A stretch of DNA of 64,000 nt from Scytalidium lignicola (Eukaryota; Ascomycota; Leotiomycetes): positions 186,001 to 250,000 of the forward strand of contig NCSJ02000018.1 in NCBI GenBank assembly GCA_002812745.2, in the 5' to 3' direction. Made by a program: the position numbers and the translations under genes. This document shows positions 37,030 through 47,195 of the stretch, piece by piece. Positions within the stretch are counted from its first letter, which is position 1, and each line of letters starts with the position of its first letter. The notes beneath the pieces are model-generated. The model saw nothing but the letters and a program-made list of their open reading frames with translations. It did not search any database and had not been told where the DNA came from.

Positions 37030-38088
37030 TTAGCTCATATCCATCTCGACCTCTAAGCTCTGCTCAGAAGGCGCTAGGCCGTGGTTCTGCGTTAGGGTCG
37101 CTGTTACGGATCCGTTCATCATCATGTCATGGAGGGAACTGCCATTGAGCTGTACATGAGCACCGGCATCGGCTGCCTTAGGTGTCTCACTCGCGTGAAT
37201 GATACCTTCACCATCAAACATCGGCGAAGGACCTTGGAGATTTGCCCAAACCCTCTCCAGATTCTGGCTAACCAATCTTCCTTGCTTCAGATCCTCGCCG
37301 AACAGGAAATAGCCTTGGTCAGCCTCCACAAGATAGCTTGCCAGTCCGCGACTCTGGAGGCGGATCTTGGCGTTGGTGACAGGGTAATGGTTCTCAATGA
37401 ACTTGGTCCAGCCACGCGCCGCGGCCTGGATATGCTCATCATTGCTGATCGATGACCATCCTATTCCCAGATGTCTTGTGAAGTCATCCACTGTGGGCTC
37501 CACGCTTGCCGCCATGCTCTTTGCGACTGAAGAGAGTGGTGTACCTAAGGAACCGCTGCCAAAACTGATTTCCTCGCCAGTGGATGGTGTAGCAGATAGA
37601 TTCAATCTCTGACTCTTATGTGATCGGAGTATTGGCCTCTCAGGACTGGGTGGCATTGCCAGCGCAGCAGCCAGAAGCTTAACCTGCTTTTCCTTCTCAG
37701 CCTTCTCCTCTGCCCAAGTACCCGTCTGGCTGCTTGCGTCGATATGATAGCCCTTGTTTTTCCCCTTTTTGATGAGCACCATACCCTCGCCATATTCCCA
37801 TTCATCTTCACTCTCGGCCGGTGTAATCTCAGTGGGCTTGGCTAGAAAGTACTCTTCGTCATTGAGAGATGCCTCGTCGCGTGAACGTTTCCGGCCAGCA
37901 GTTGAGTGAGGCGCCACAGGGGACAGGTTCGACCACGAGTTGGTGGGCGAGTGATTCAGGGTGTTAATGAACGGCGAGTTGAAGATGGAGCGGTTGGCGT
38001 CCATATCGAGGCCCTGGTGCGAGGGATGTTGAGGTTGTAGGGCTAGGATGGGAGAGTGAGAGGAGAAGCCTTGGCCGGAGAACACCAT
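37030..38088 (-). CDS. Conserved-looking fungal protein of unknown function
   Basis: A single exon encodes 352 residues. I do not recognise the family. The N-terminal 60 residues are Ser/Pro/Asn-rich with a basic, nuclear-localisation-like cluster GRKRSRDE near residue 66. An acidic/aromatic stretch (ESEDEWEYGEGMVLIKKGK) follows, then a charged helix with AEEKAEKEKQVKLLAAALAMP, a Ser-rich linker, and a compact folded-looking region at about 205-290 (HLGIGWSSIS, WTKFIENHYP, LASYLVEADQGYFLFGEDLKQG). The C-terminus is acidic. The mixture of a basic cluster and acidic patches suggests a nuclear protein, but no function can be assigned. The start is the first in-frame ATG; upstream DNA is purine/pyrimidine-biased as in promoters here. 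Confidence 0.78.
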   Translation of the reverse strand: MVFSGQGFSSHSPILALQPQHPSHQGLDMDANRSIFNSPFINTLNHSPTNSWSNLSPVAPHSTAGRKRSRDEASLNDEEYFLAKPTEITPAESEDEWEYGEGMVLIKKGKNKGYHIDASSQTGTWAEEKAEKEKQVKLLAAALAMPPSPERPILRSHKSQRLNLSATPSTGEEISFGSGSLGTPLSSVAKSMAASVEPTVDDFTRHLGIGWSSISNDEHIQAAARGWTKFIENHYPVTNAKIRLQSRGLASYLVEADQGYFLFGEDLKQGRLVSQNLERVWANLQGPSPMFDGEGIIHASETPKAADAGAHVQLNGSSLHDMMMNGSVTATLTQNHGLAPSEQSLEVEMDMS

Positions 38089-38943
38089 GATGGAGGATAT
38101 AATGGATGGGAGGATGAATGGATGATATGTGTAAGTAGAAGTAGAGTGAAGAAGATGAGAGGTTCAATCAATCAGTCAATCGATTGAAGAAGGTAATGGA
38201 TGATAATGATGGTGGTGGTAGTGGTGGTGAAGATGGAAGATGATAATGGGAAGTGAGAGGGAAGAAAAGATACCAGGCATATACGGGTGTAGATGGGAGG
38301 CAGAATGGGTAATAAGGGAAGGGAAGGTAGGGACAGAGAGAGAGAGGATGGAAGAAGGGAACGGTAAATAAAGGCACAAAGAGCGAAAGGCTTGGGAAAG
38401 GCTTCAGTAGTAAGGTTAGCAGCAGGACGAGGGCAACAGCGTAAGCTGAGAGAACGACCGGGCTGGGTCTGGCACGGCGCAAGAACAGACCTTTGGGGGG
38501 AGGAGCAACCGGCGGATGCGCATCGTTGGATTGCGCCGTGTTGATTGGCCCATCTCGCAGGTCCGATCGGCGAGGGCCAATTGGCTGCGGGCGCTCTGGT
38601 TCACGAAAGAGGACGGGCAAATGGGGCGATGGACGATGGACTGCGATGCACGACATGGAAGGCAGCGCAAGGCGAGGTTGTGCTAGTCCCTTTGCGGTCT
38701 GGCGGCATGACTGAATGCGGTACTAGGGCCATGATCACATGGCTTGCACCTTATTGGGCGCGTGACTCAAGCGGGGAAAGGCTTCTCTAGCGGATAAAAG
38801 AACTTTCTTGAGTCCTGAGGCATTAAGAAAAGAGTATCAGGCAGCAACAGTAACTACGTCCGAGTGGCGAACATGAAGAAACTCTGAGGCAACCTCGACA
38901 ACGGAGGTTCCGATCCCGTGATGGGCTACATAGTTCTTACGTA

Positions 38944-38984
38944 CGTAAGGGGGTGTCAGAAATGACTGGCGCACCCCCTGCAAG
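38944..38984 (+). repeat. Left terminal inverted repeat of the MITE
   Basis: 41 bp that match the reverse complement of 39143-39183 except for one base at position 17 (A here, T in the partner). Confidence 0.92.
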
Positions 38985-39142
38985 CGAGAGTTTTTGAGCC
39001 GAATGAGGATATTATCTGGTGCTATTTTACACAATTCGTGAAACTATTGTATGGCATGAGAACTTAAAAATAGTGTGATCGCTTGAGACTATTAAAGCAG
39101 CGTTAACTTCGGCTTCAATCGCGTGAATGATTGGCTTGTCGC

Positions 39143-39183
39143 CTTGCAGGGGGTGCGCCAGTCATTACTGACACCCCCTTACG
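39143..39183 (-). repeat. Right terminal inverted repeat of the MITE
   Basis: 41 bp inverted partner of 38944-38984, immediately followed by the TA duplication at 39184-39185. Confidence 0.92.
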
Positions 39184-40155
39184 TACTGTAACTTTTTGCT
39201 ATGAGCAACAACCGTCTTCAAGGCAACTATGCCGAACACACGGCATCTAAGGGACACTGTGAACACTGAATAGTGGCCACTCACAACCATTCTTCATTAC
39301 CTTTCGGCTAGCCTATACAGTACAATCGATCCTACTGTAGGATATATGAAATATATCTCTTGTATTATCTGCACAATGAATGCTACCCTATCTCCATGCC
39401 AAGGGCAAGAATGGGAGAGGTTGTTGGTGATATATGACAGAGGCAGAGGATGAGCACATGGTCAGAGACGACGCAACGACTGTACGGCAAGTCGTAATTG
39501 GAAATCACGCCGAGAGGGAGCAATTTTTTCAATCACTTCATTAATTTACCGCTCAGACGATGGGAGGATGAAGCCCGCCAATCAATCGCTGAGAAGAATC
39601 CTGTTACACACCTTGGTTTCTGGAGTGACGGCTGCGACTTGGGTCACCTCTCCTGTACTAGGTATCGTGTGCTTCTCTCCACTCCATCACTCTGAACTGA
39701 ACTGTGGTCCGGGACTCCTCATCCATCCGCCTTAACCCGTTTCCAGACTTGATACCTCAGGTACCTACATTAGAGCGCTGCTATCCGGCAGAGCCGAGGG
39801 GTGTCAGGCGAGTCAGGCAGTTCAGGTTACCGTAATCCTGCAGATGACTTCAGCGTTGACGACTTATTAGTCATCCTACCAACAAAAGGTGTTCGTTTCT
39901 CTTCCGACTACTCGAGGATCTCTCATTGGACACACTTCACCCTAAGCCTTGTTTTTCACTAAGAAATCCAAATATCCAATCACGGTTTCACAAGTGAAGA
40001 AATTGGCAGATGCACAGAGGACCCGTAAGCTCGCCAGCTTTGGCACTATCGTGATCATCATCATATCAGCTTCTTGGATGATGCAATCGTACAGTACCTT
40101 TCTCGTGCTTGTGAAATTGCCTTTTGCCTGTGTGCAGACCACTCCGTTCACAAGC

Positions 40156-42756
40156 TCAATCTTCGGTCAAATCTATCCTCTCCACACCCGACATCCTCCA
40201 CGCCCGGTTACTCCTGCCTCGATGGTCTGTAGTGCTTGCGAACTCGGCTTCGTCCACCATCTTCCAAGAGCCAGGTAGACTCTCACGTAGCATGATGTAC
40301 TTCTTCCCATTCTTCGCCAATTTTTTTACTTCTTTGGCCGTCCCAGATGTCAGCGTTTTTGTTTGATCCGCTGGAAAAGCTGAGGCAGAAGGCGAAGAAC
40401 AGAGATCGATAGGGCCTTCAGGCTCTGGAGATGTCTGGAAGCGTCGACTCCCTGGCGAGGATAATGTGGGCTTTGAATCTCGTGTAAAAATATCTGCAAG
40501 CGTTGGTAAATCCGGTGATGGCGAACGACTGCTTCCTGATCGATCTGAAGGATCTGGTTGAGATACCTTTGTAACAGGCTTCCGTAACTTCTTTGGTGAC
40601 GGCTTATCAACGTCTCTCTGAGAGGATGTTTTATGCAGGGAGATATGCTCTGATCTGCTTCCATCAGATGCTCTATCACTGTCGGAGGCTGAAGGAGATT
40701 TTCCATGCTTTTGCGTTGGTAAAGACTTGTTTAGTGATGGTGTAGACTGCGTATTTTCTGGTGGACTGGACCGCATGTGATTTTTGGGTGTGTATTGTTC
40801 AAACGGAGCTGAAGAGCTCGACTTCCCTTCTCGGATGGTTGATTTCGTGACAAGTGCACTAGAGTTAGGTTTTTGAGATATGGCCCATGGATTCGCAGCT
40901 CGCTTTGGTCTTGTTGAAGCCTCCTGTCGCGTTCTTGTCGATCTTGTTTTCGGCGCCTTGCGCTCTTCTACGGAATGACTATTAGGCACTCTGTTGATTT
41001 TATTTGACTTCATCTCTACTGCCTCAGAAGCTGATGATCCGAAGGATACAGCTGGTGAACCAGTTTGTCCTGAAGGCTCTGATGACTTGCCCGCCAAATT
41101 ATTATCAACTCTTCTCCCGGTCGTAGGCTTAGTGACCTGTAGAAATTTCTCGATTGCTCCCTTAGGCATTGCGCTTTTGCTTGTTGCCTTCCTTCCTTGA
41201 GCTCTCTTCCTCAGGTGTGCCTTCGGATCTCTTTGTGACTCTGCATAATCCTCTGTTTTTAGAGGAACACCTAACTTGATAACAGTTTCTGGAACCCATA
41301 ATTTATCCAGCTGAGTTGGATCATATGCCGAGGTCTTCCTTTTGCCTGGGCTTGGTGGTGCTTGGGGGTCGACATCGTCAGATAGATACGGCTCTATGTT
41401 TCCATCATCATCTACTGGAGCAAGTCCGTTGCGACTGTAATCTATGATCTCATCTTCTGGTTCAGCCTCTAGATCGAGGCCAGCAATATCGATAGGGCTA
41501 TACACCACCCTCAGCTCTGGAACTCCTCCGGTATCAAAGTGTGTCCTATGACCGACTATAGATCTGACCAGTTCCATCTCATTCATAGCTGTCAGAACAA
41601 CATCCCCATATCCAGAATCACGTCGATCACTTCTTTCTCTCAGCTTTGTGACTAAAAGTGCTGGCGCCAATCCTCTTATAAATTTCTTCGCTCCGAGTTT
41701 GTTGATCCAGGCAAATGCGTTAGCCACGAAGAGGCGTAGCCCGGTGACATCAATCTCCCTATTCCAACATATCTCGTCTTTTAGTTTCTTGATTCGTGAC
41801 GATGAAGACACAACCGGATGAGTATAGTAGCTTAATACTTTCCTATCCGGAAAGTTCTCTGGAATCTTGAGGGCCTTATGTTTGACGCGAAAATACTTCT
41901 TTTCATTGGTCTGTAGTTCATGAGCCAGGTCATTCTTCCACCTATCCATTCCAGCTACGTCTGATTGTGAGAGTTGACATAGTGACTTTCCAAACCCAGC
42001 TCTAGCTGCCTCACAAGCAACCTTGATGCCACAACCCATGACTCCCTCAGTATTGTAATCACCACCGCTCATTAAGGCTACCAGGACCATGCCCTCTCGA
42101 TCAAGGCCCGATCTGCCTTGTCTCGTCTTCTCGGCATCGTATAATGAGACGTGAGTTGGAGGATGATTTCCTGTTCTATTTTCACAAGACCAGTTTCGAA
42201 GTGTTAATCCGCAGCCGAACATGAGAGTGTCAACATCTTCGCTGAGTACTGCATCAACAATGCCCTCACGCTGAAGTAAAGCACATTCAGCCTCAGCTTC
42301 TCCTGGAGCGGTGTGAATTGGAAGCCCAAATAACTCAATAAGTTGCTTAGTCAAACCATCTGAAACTGAGCCGCCATAATTGGCAGTACGTTTATTGCGT
42401 TTGATGGGAGGCTTGTTAGGACCATCGAACACAAAGATGGGCTGCACAGATATCGATAGAAGACGTAGTATCCGATAATAAAGTGTTCGTAAGGCAGGAT
42501 TGGAACCTCCTATGCATAGTTTAGCAAGATTGAGTAGTGACTTAATGAGTGACCCTTACCTCTTCCTGCTTGATGCTGGAATTGCCATATGGAGATATCA
42601 ATGGCTATCCTGAGCGGACGGCCATTCTGTTCTAACCTCTCAATAGCTAATTTGGATAGAGCAACTCTTTCACCGGGACCAATCTCCTGATATATACTTC
42701 ATCACATTAGCGAGGTCCTGAAAGACGGGGATGGTCGCAAACCCTGGGATGCCCAT
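40156..42756 (-). CDS. GEN1/Yen1-type Holliday-junction resolvase (XPG/FEN1 superfamily)
   Basis: Exon 2 (42560-42686) encodes EIGPGERVAL and IAIDISIWQFQHQAGR of the XPG N domain. Exon 3 (40156-42509) continues with SNPALRTLYYRILRLL and FVFDGPNKPP. The XPG-I domain then shows the catalytic acidic residues TAPGEAEAECALL and SEDVDTLMFGC, followed by the SGGDYNTEGVMGCG helix-hairpin-helix region. A GEN1-type C-terminal chromatin-like domain fits about residues 290-390, then a long disordered Ser/Lys-rich tail with DNA-repair-like basic patches. Total about 836 residues. The first exon is problematic: the ATG at 42756 opens MGIPG, as expected, but only a GTCTTT donor at 42726 (40 nt intron) keeps frame, whereas the more usual-sized 56 nt intron starting GTTTGC is one base out of frame. 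The enzyme cuts four-way junctions in homologous recombination in the nucleus. It is divergent from the Arp10-like gene. Confidence 0.9.
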
Positions 42757-43124
42757 TTACGCTGGTTCATACAGTAGATGTGATCTACAGCTACGATTAC
42801 CACCCCTGTAAACACAGGAACAAAAGGTAGTTGTTTTAGAATTAAGAGACTGCTACTCGCGAAATCAATTAATATGACAAGATATATGTAGCGATAAATA
42901 TAATTATTCAAGAACCTAAGTGATTGAGTGCTGAGATTTCTCATCGGATTGTGGTTTCATTTGTTTACTGACAGGCGAGTGTCGGCGTTTCCATAGAGAC
43001 TTCACGATGATTTTCTAGAAAAAAGGACAGTCCTGGAATTCCGCAACTTTAATGCCTCCAGAGAAACACGGCACATCCTCTTCTAGGAACTACACAACAA
43101 TATACCTAAAGCAAATGTAGCATA
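42757..43124. promoter_or_regulatory. Shared divergent promoter, resolvase (-) and Arp10-like gene (+)
   Basis: A 368 bp spacer separates the two start codons. It is A+T-rich near 42840-42920. No specific element can be named. An 80-codon minus-strand frame (42702-42944) overlaps the start region of the resolvase gene but has no matching features. Confidence 0.45.
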
Positions 43125-44911
43125 ATGTCGAACCCAACAGGGCCTGCTCATCGTAGCGTCGCCTCGATACGTCGACAGTCAATCACACAGTCTGCAGCAC
43201 CAGGGCCGCCAGGAGTTCCCCACACACCACTTCGGAATATCGTCTCTTCTTATGGTTCGCCTTCAACACTTCGCGCTGAAGAAGAAATAGTGATTGTAGA
43301 ACTTGGAAGTCGATATTTGAGGGCTGGGTTTGCAGGAGATGCTGTACCAAAGGCCGTGATCGACTTTGGACCAGAGGAACAAAGGAGACCTGGAGATTAC
43401 AGAAGATGGGATGTAGGATACGAGAAGAAGTGGAGGGATAGAATCCAGGGCAAATCATGGAGTGAAGAACACGAGCTTTGGCGGCCTGATCTCAGAGGGC
43501 TTGACCTTGGATTTGTGGGGGATAAGATCGAGAGGGCGATGAGAGAGGTGTATGCAAAGTTAGTTACACTTGTATGCTTTTCTCTCATGAATTGTTACTG
43601 ACGAAACCAATCATTAGGTACTTATTAATTGATTCTCGACCACGGCGAATGACACTGGTCTTACCTTCTGCTCTCCCTCTACCTCTCCTCACTGTCGTCT
43701 TGGATACACTGTTCACATATTTCCAACCTCCAACAATATCCCTTCTGTCAGCTCCTGTGCTTACAGTAGTTGCTGCTGGCGTTCGTGCAGCTCTAGTCGT
43801 TGATATTGGTTGGGCTGAAACAACTGTGACTGCCGTCTACGAGTACAGAGAAATACAATCACTTCGTTCGATACGGGCGAGCAAAATACTAGTGCAGGAG
43901 ATGTATAAAGTCCTTGCTGAAGTGCTGGACCCTGAAAGAGTACACGGGGATTCTTTAGAGACTACTGGTGGAGTAGAGCCTCCATATGCTCTTAGTTTTG
44001 AAGAGTGTGAGGAAACCGTAGCCCGGTTGGCTTGGTGCCAACCTGCACAAAAGAAGAAACCAAGAGAGGTGTCTAAAGGACTGACACCTGTTAAAGAAGA
44101 AGCTGAATTTAGATCCAGTTTTAGATCGATGAATCTGGATGATCCGGTCGATACTGATCCCATGATATCGGTTCCTGTGAATTCATCGACTCCTCCAAGG
44201 ACACTGCATATCCCATTTTCCAAAGTTGCAGCGCCTTGCGAGACTGCACTATTCGCACCTGGTAGGTCATATAGAGACCTCGATGACGAAGAGTTACCGT
44301 TACATGAATTGGTATACCGCAGTCTTTTACGACTTCCACTAGACATTCGAACACTCTGCATGTCACGAATTATTTTCGTAGGAGGGGGATCTAATACACC
44401 AGGTCTCAAAGCACGCATTTTAGATGAGGTACAGGCAATTGTTGAGACTAAAGAGTGGAACGGCGTTACGGGGAAAGCGGTTGAGCAATTCCATAACAAT
44501 CCGATATTACAATCAAATCGGCCGAAACAAGCAGCTGGTGGTCCTATAGAGATTGGCCGATCTAGTGATGCAAATGCTCCGAAAGTTCTCGCAGGACTTG
44601 CTGAACAAGAGCCAGATCCTATTGGGGATTTGCTAAAACGTGAAGCAAGGAAAGGGATCCCGTCAGCTGAACAAGGCTACTTGAGAGCCGTAGAGTCTCT
44701 CGGTGCTTGGTCGGGTGCCAGCCTTGTCTCGCAGTTGAAGGCACCTTCTGTTTCTATAATTGATCGTGAGCAATGGCTGCAACATGGTGTTGCGGGTGCG
44801 TCAAGAAGCGCTGAAGTGTCGGCTGCTACTCAACGTCAGAGTATGGGTCCTGGAGCTTTTAAAGCGGGCGCATCGGAGAGATCGAGTTGGACTCTTGGAC
44901 TTTGGGCGTAG
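43125..44911 (+). CDS. Arp10-like actin-related protein (dynactin pointed-end subunit)
   Basis: Two exons (43125-43558, 43618-44911; 59 nt intron) give 575 residues. After a Pro/Ser-rich N-terminus of about 50 residues the actin fold begins with IVIVELGSRYLRAGFAGDAVPKA, the first phosphate-binding-loop region of actins. YLLIDSRPRRM and ALVVDIGWAETTVTAVYEY (second phosphate loop) follow. IIFVGGGSNTPGLKARILDE near residue 415 is the actin adenosine motif. Insertions in the central part and divergence at the nucleotide loops are typical of Arp10/Arp11, which cap the pointed end of the dynactin Arp1 filament (Neurospora RO-7 type). Dynactin supports dynein-driven nuclear and organelle transport in hyphae. 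Length is above canonical actin (375) because of the linker insertions. Confidence 0.87.
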
Positions 44912-45292
44912 AATAGGATGAGAAAAAGATATCTCTTTTAGCGAAACCAGGATCACTTTCGATCAATTTATTTGCATTCTCAGATTATCGTAACCCCGCT
45001 GTATGGCCTCACCCATTGCTCCGGAGCCTAAGATCGTACGATCCCCACATTGTCAACCTCATATTCAAATCTTTGTTTTCTAAGATTCACATGTAGATGG
45101 TTTACAGTAGATGCTGTAGAACGGACATAGAGATTTAAATTACCTTTAAGAACGAATTGAGACTAATAATTTGAAAGAGGTCGATGCTGTCATAGGTCCC
45201 TCACCTGAAACTGACCAATCGGAGGCCAGCAATCGTGACTACATCACCTGAGAGCTCTCCAACAAATTTATTGCTACCAACCTTGACAAACA
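44912..45292. other. Intergenic, 3' flank of Arp10-like gene and promoter of SerRS gene
   Basis: A 381 bp spacer between two genes in the same direction. No frame of note, moderately A+T-rich. Confidence 0.5.
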
Positions 45293-46912
45293 ATGTCAAG
45301 CTCACGGCAAGCATATACATGCTTTCGATGCCGTTTACGATCAATAAACAGGCTTGAAAGACGGCTATACCATGTTACTGCCCGTTTCCAGCAGAGTGAA
45401 GTTCCGCGACCATCTATAGCTCCGAAAATAACCGTCGACGTCAAGGACATTCGACAACGACCGCAAGTTTACGAGAAGAATTGCCTTGAACGGAACTACA
45501 AAGATCAGGCTGCATACCCGGCACGGATAAATGCCCTGCATGAAGAATGGCAGGCTCAACAACATGCTGCGCGCGAATTGAGGGAGCGAAACAATAAGCT
45601 GAAACTTCTCATTGCGAATCCTACGGCTCTGAACACAAGTGAAAGGAAGGAAGTGCAGGAGCTCAAGAAGCTATCGCGGGAAAAAGCAATTGAGGAGGCA
45701 CGGAGCTTGAAGGACAAACTTTCTGCAGTCGAGTCTAAAGAAGACTTTCTAAGCTCCGAAATCAATTCTCTTGCTGCCTCTATCCCCAACCTTACAAGTG
45801 ATGAAACCCCTCGAGGAACCATCCCAAGGATCGTTGGCTATATAAATGACCATCCAGAACCGCATCCTTCTTCTTCAGACAGGGTGTGGCGTTCACATAT
45901 ACATATCGGCAGCGAACTTTCGCTCCTCGACTTTCAGGGCGCAGCAACAACAAGTGGATGGGGATGGTATTACCTGCTCAATGAAGCAGCCCAACTAGAA
46001 CAAGCTCTTATTCAATATTCTTTGAGTGTCGCAAAGGCTCGCGGATGGGGTTTAGTAAGCCCACCGAGCATGGTCTATACCCATATAGCAAATGCATGTG
46101 GCTTCCAACCCCGGGATCAGAATGGTGAGCAGCAAATCTACAATATCCAGCAGAATGCGGAGGATGTTGGGCGCAAACCCGAACTCAGTCTCGCAGCCAC
46201 TGCAGAGATACCTATAGCTGGAATGAAAGCAAACACAACCCTTGAAGAAGAAGATCTCCCGATGAAGCGAATTGGAGTATCACGCTGCTACCGTGCTGAG
46301 GCTGGCGCTCGTGGAGTCGATACTAAAGGTTTATACAGAGTTCATGAGTTCACCAAAGTCGAAATGTTTGCATGGACTTTACCATCCATGGCTGCATCAT
46401 CCGAAGTCTTTGATGAAATGGTCGACATTCAAACCACGATCCTGAAATCACTTGGTCTACATTGTCGCATTTTGGAAATGCCAAGCACAGATTTGGGTGC
46501 CTCTGCCACGCGGAAACGTGACATTGAGGCATTTTTCCCCTCGAGAAGAATGAAGGATGACGGGTGGGGTGAAGTCACTTCTGCTAGTATTTGCACGGAT
46601 TACCAGAGCCGGAGACTTGCTACGAGACTCAACTTGCGGAGCCAGGGTAGCAAGTTAGTTTTCCCTTATACTGTCAATGGGACTGCTTTAGCTGTGCCTA
46701 GAGTGCTGGCTGCGATTCTTGAAAGTGGATGGGATGAGGAACGATTAGAGGTTAGAATCCCGAAAGTTCTTCAACCTTGGATGGATGGTATGGAAGTTAT
46801 TGGAATGCACAAAAAAGGCTTGCTTGTAAAAAAATGTCAATATGGCTTGTCATATTTGGTTGATTTTATGTATAGTACTATCTTAATACTTATCTCTCTG
46901 TATATCTGCTAG
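45293..46912 (+). CDS. Mitochondrial seryl-tRNA synthetase (class II)
   Basis: A single exon encodes 539 residues. The N-terminus is rich in Arg and Ser with few acidic residues (MSSSRQAYTCFRCRLRS), as expected for a mitochondrial targeting sequence. Residues about 75-160 form the long antiparallel coiled-coil arm that binds the tRNA-Ser variable arm. The catalytic core has GWGWYYLLNEAAQLEQAL (motif 1 area), RCYRAEAGARGVDTKGLYR followed by HEFTKVEMF (motif 2) and NGTALAVPRVLAAILE (motif 3). It charges mitochondrial tRNA-Ser with serine. It corresponds to yeast Dia4. After the usual SerRS end (VLQPWMDGMEVI) there is an extra tail ending in a hydrophobic stretch (FMYSTILILISLYIC), which is odd; it may be a real hydrophobic tail or an unspliced 3' intron. 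Confidence 0.93.
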   Translation: MSSSRQAYTCFRCRLRSINRLERRLYHVTARFQQSEVPRPSIAPKITVDVKDIRQRPQVYEKNCLERNYKDQAAYPARINALHEEWQAQQHAARELRERNNKLKLLIANPTALNTSERKEVQELKKLSREKAIEEARSLKDKLSAVESKEDFLSSEINSLAASIPNLTSDETPRGTIPRIVGYINDHPEPHPSSSDRVWRSHIHIGSELSLLDFQGAATTSGWGWYYLLNEAAQLEQALIQYSLSVAKARGWGLVSPPSMVYTHIANACGFQPRDQNGEQQIYNIQQNAEDVGRKPELSLAATAEIPIAGMKANTTLEEEDLPMKRIGVSRCYRAEAGARGVDTKGLYRVHEFTKVEMFAWTLPSMAASSEVFDEMVDIQTTILKSLGLHCRILEMPSTDLGASATRKRDIEAFFPSRRMKDDGWGEVTSASICTDYQSRRLATRLNLRSQGSKLVFPYTVNGTALAVPRVLAAILESGWDEERLEVRIPKVLQPWMDGMEVIGMHKKGLLVKKCQYGLSYLVDFMYSTILILISLYIC

Positions 46913-47195
46913 AGAATTGCTTTACTGAGATCGTGAACGGCTGTCTCTACTTAAATGTTCCGGGTGTAAGTTTTGGTGTATCACTTTGCCTGCCTTTACT
47001 AAAATTGAGTACCATCGTGTTGAACTAAAAACTATTGAAAGTCGTTATAAAGAAATCACGCTAAACTTCCATTTGAATCCTCCTTACTACCCATACTCCT
47101 CCCAATGAAACTGCCCAAGTCGTAAAGAAACAGATACCAAACTGCACGGGAACTCCACATAATAAACTCGAATCTAAATATACTACGGGCCCTCA

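Larger units (their letters stand above)
38944..39183. mobile_element. MITE, 240 bp, 41 bp terminal inverted repeats, TA target duplication
   Basis: The two ends are near-perfect inverted copies of 41 bp beginning CGTAAGGGGGTGTCAG, with one mismatch at position 17. TA dinucleotides flank both sides (38942-38943 and 39184-39185), the target duplication typical of Tc1/mariner, including pogo/Fot1-type, elements. The 158 bp interior has no coding capacity, so it is non-autonomous. Each repeat also contains an internal inverted pair (AGGGGGTG and CACCCCCT), so each end could fold into its own hairpin. The near identity of the ends suggests fairly recent insertion. Confidence 0.9.
38089..40155. 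other. Intergenic region containing a MITE
   Basis: Promoter of the 37030-38088 gene at the left (strand-biased GA-rich sequence 38090-38400) and 3' flank of the resolvase gene at the right. Apart from the 240 bp inverted-repeat element at 38944-39183 no gene or RNA is seen; open frames are short. Confidence 0.5.
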
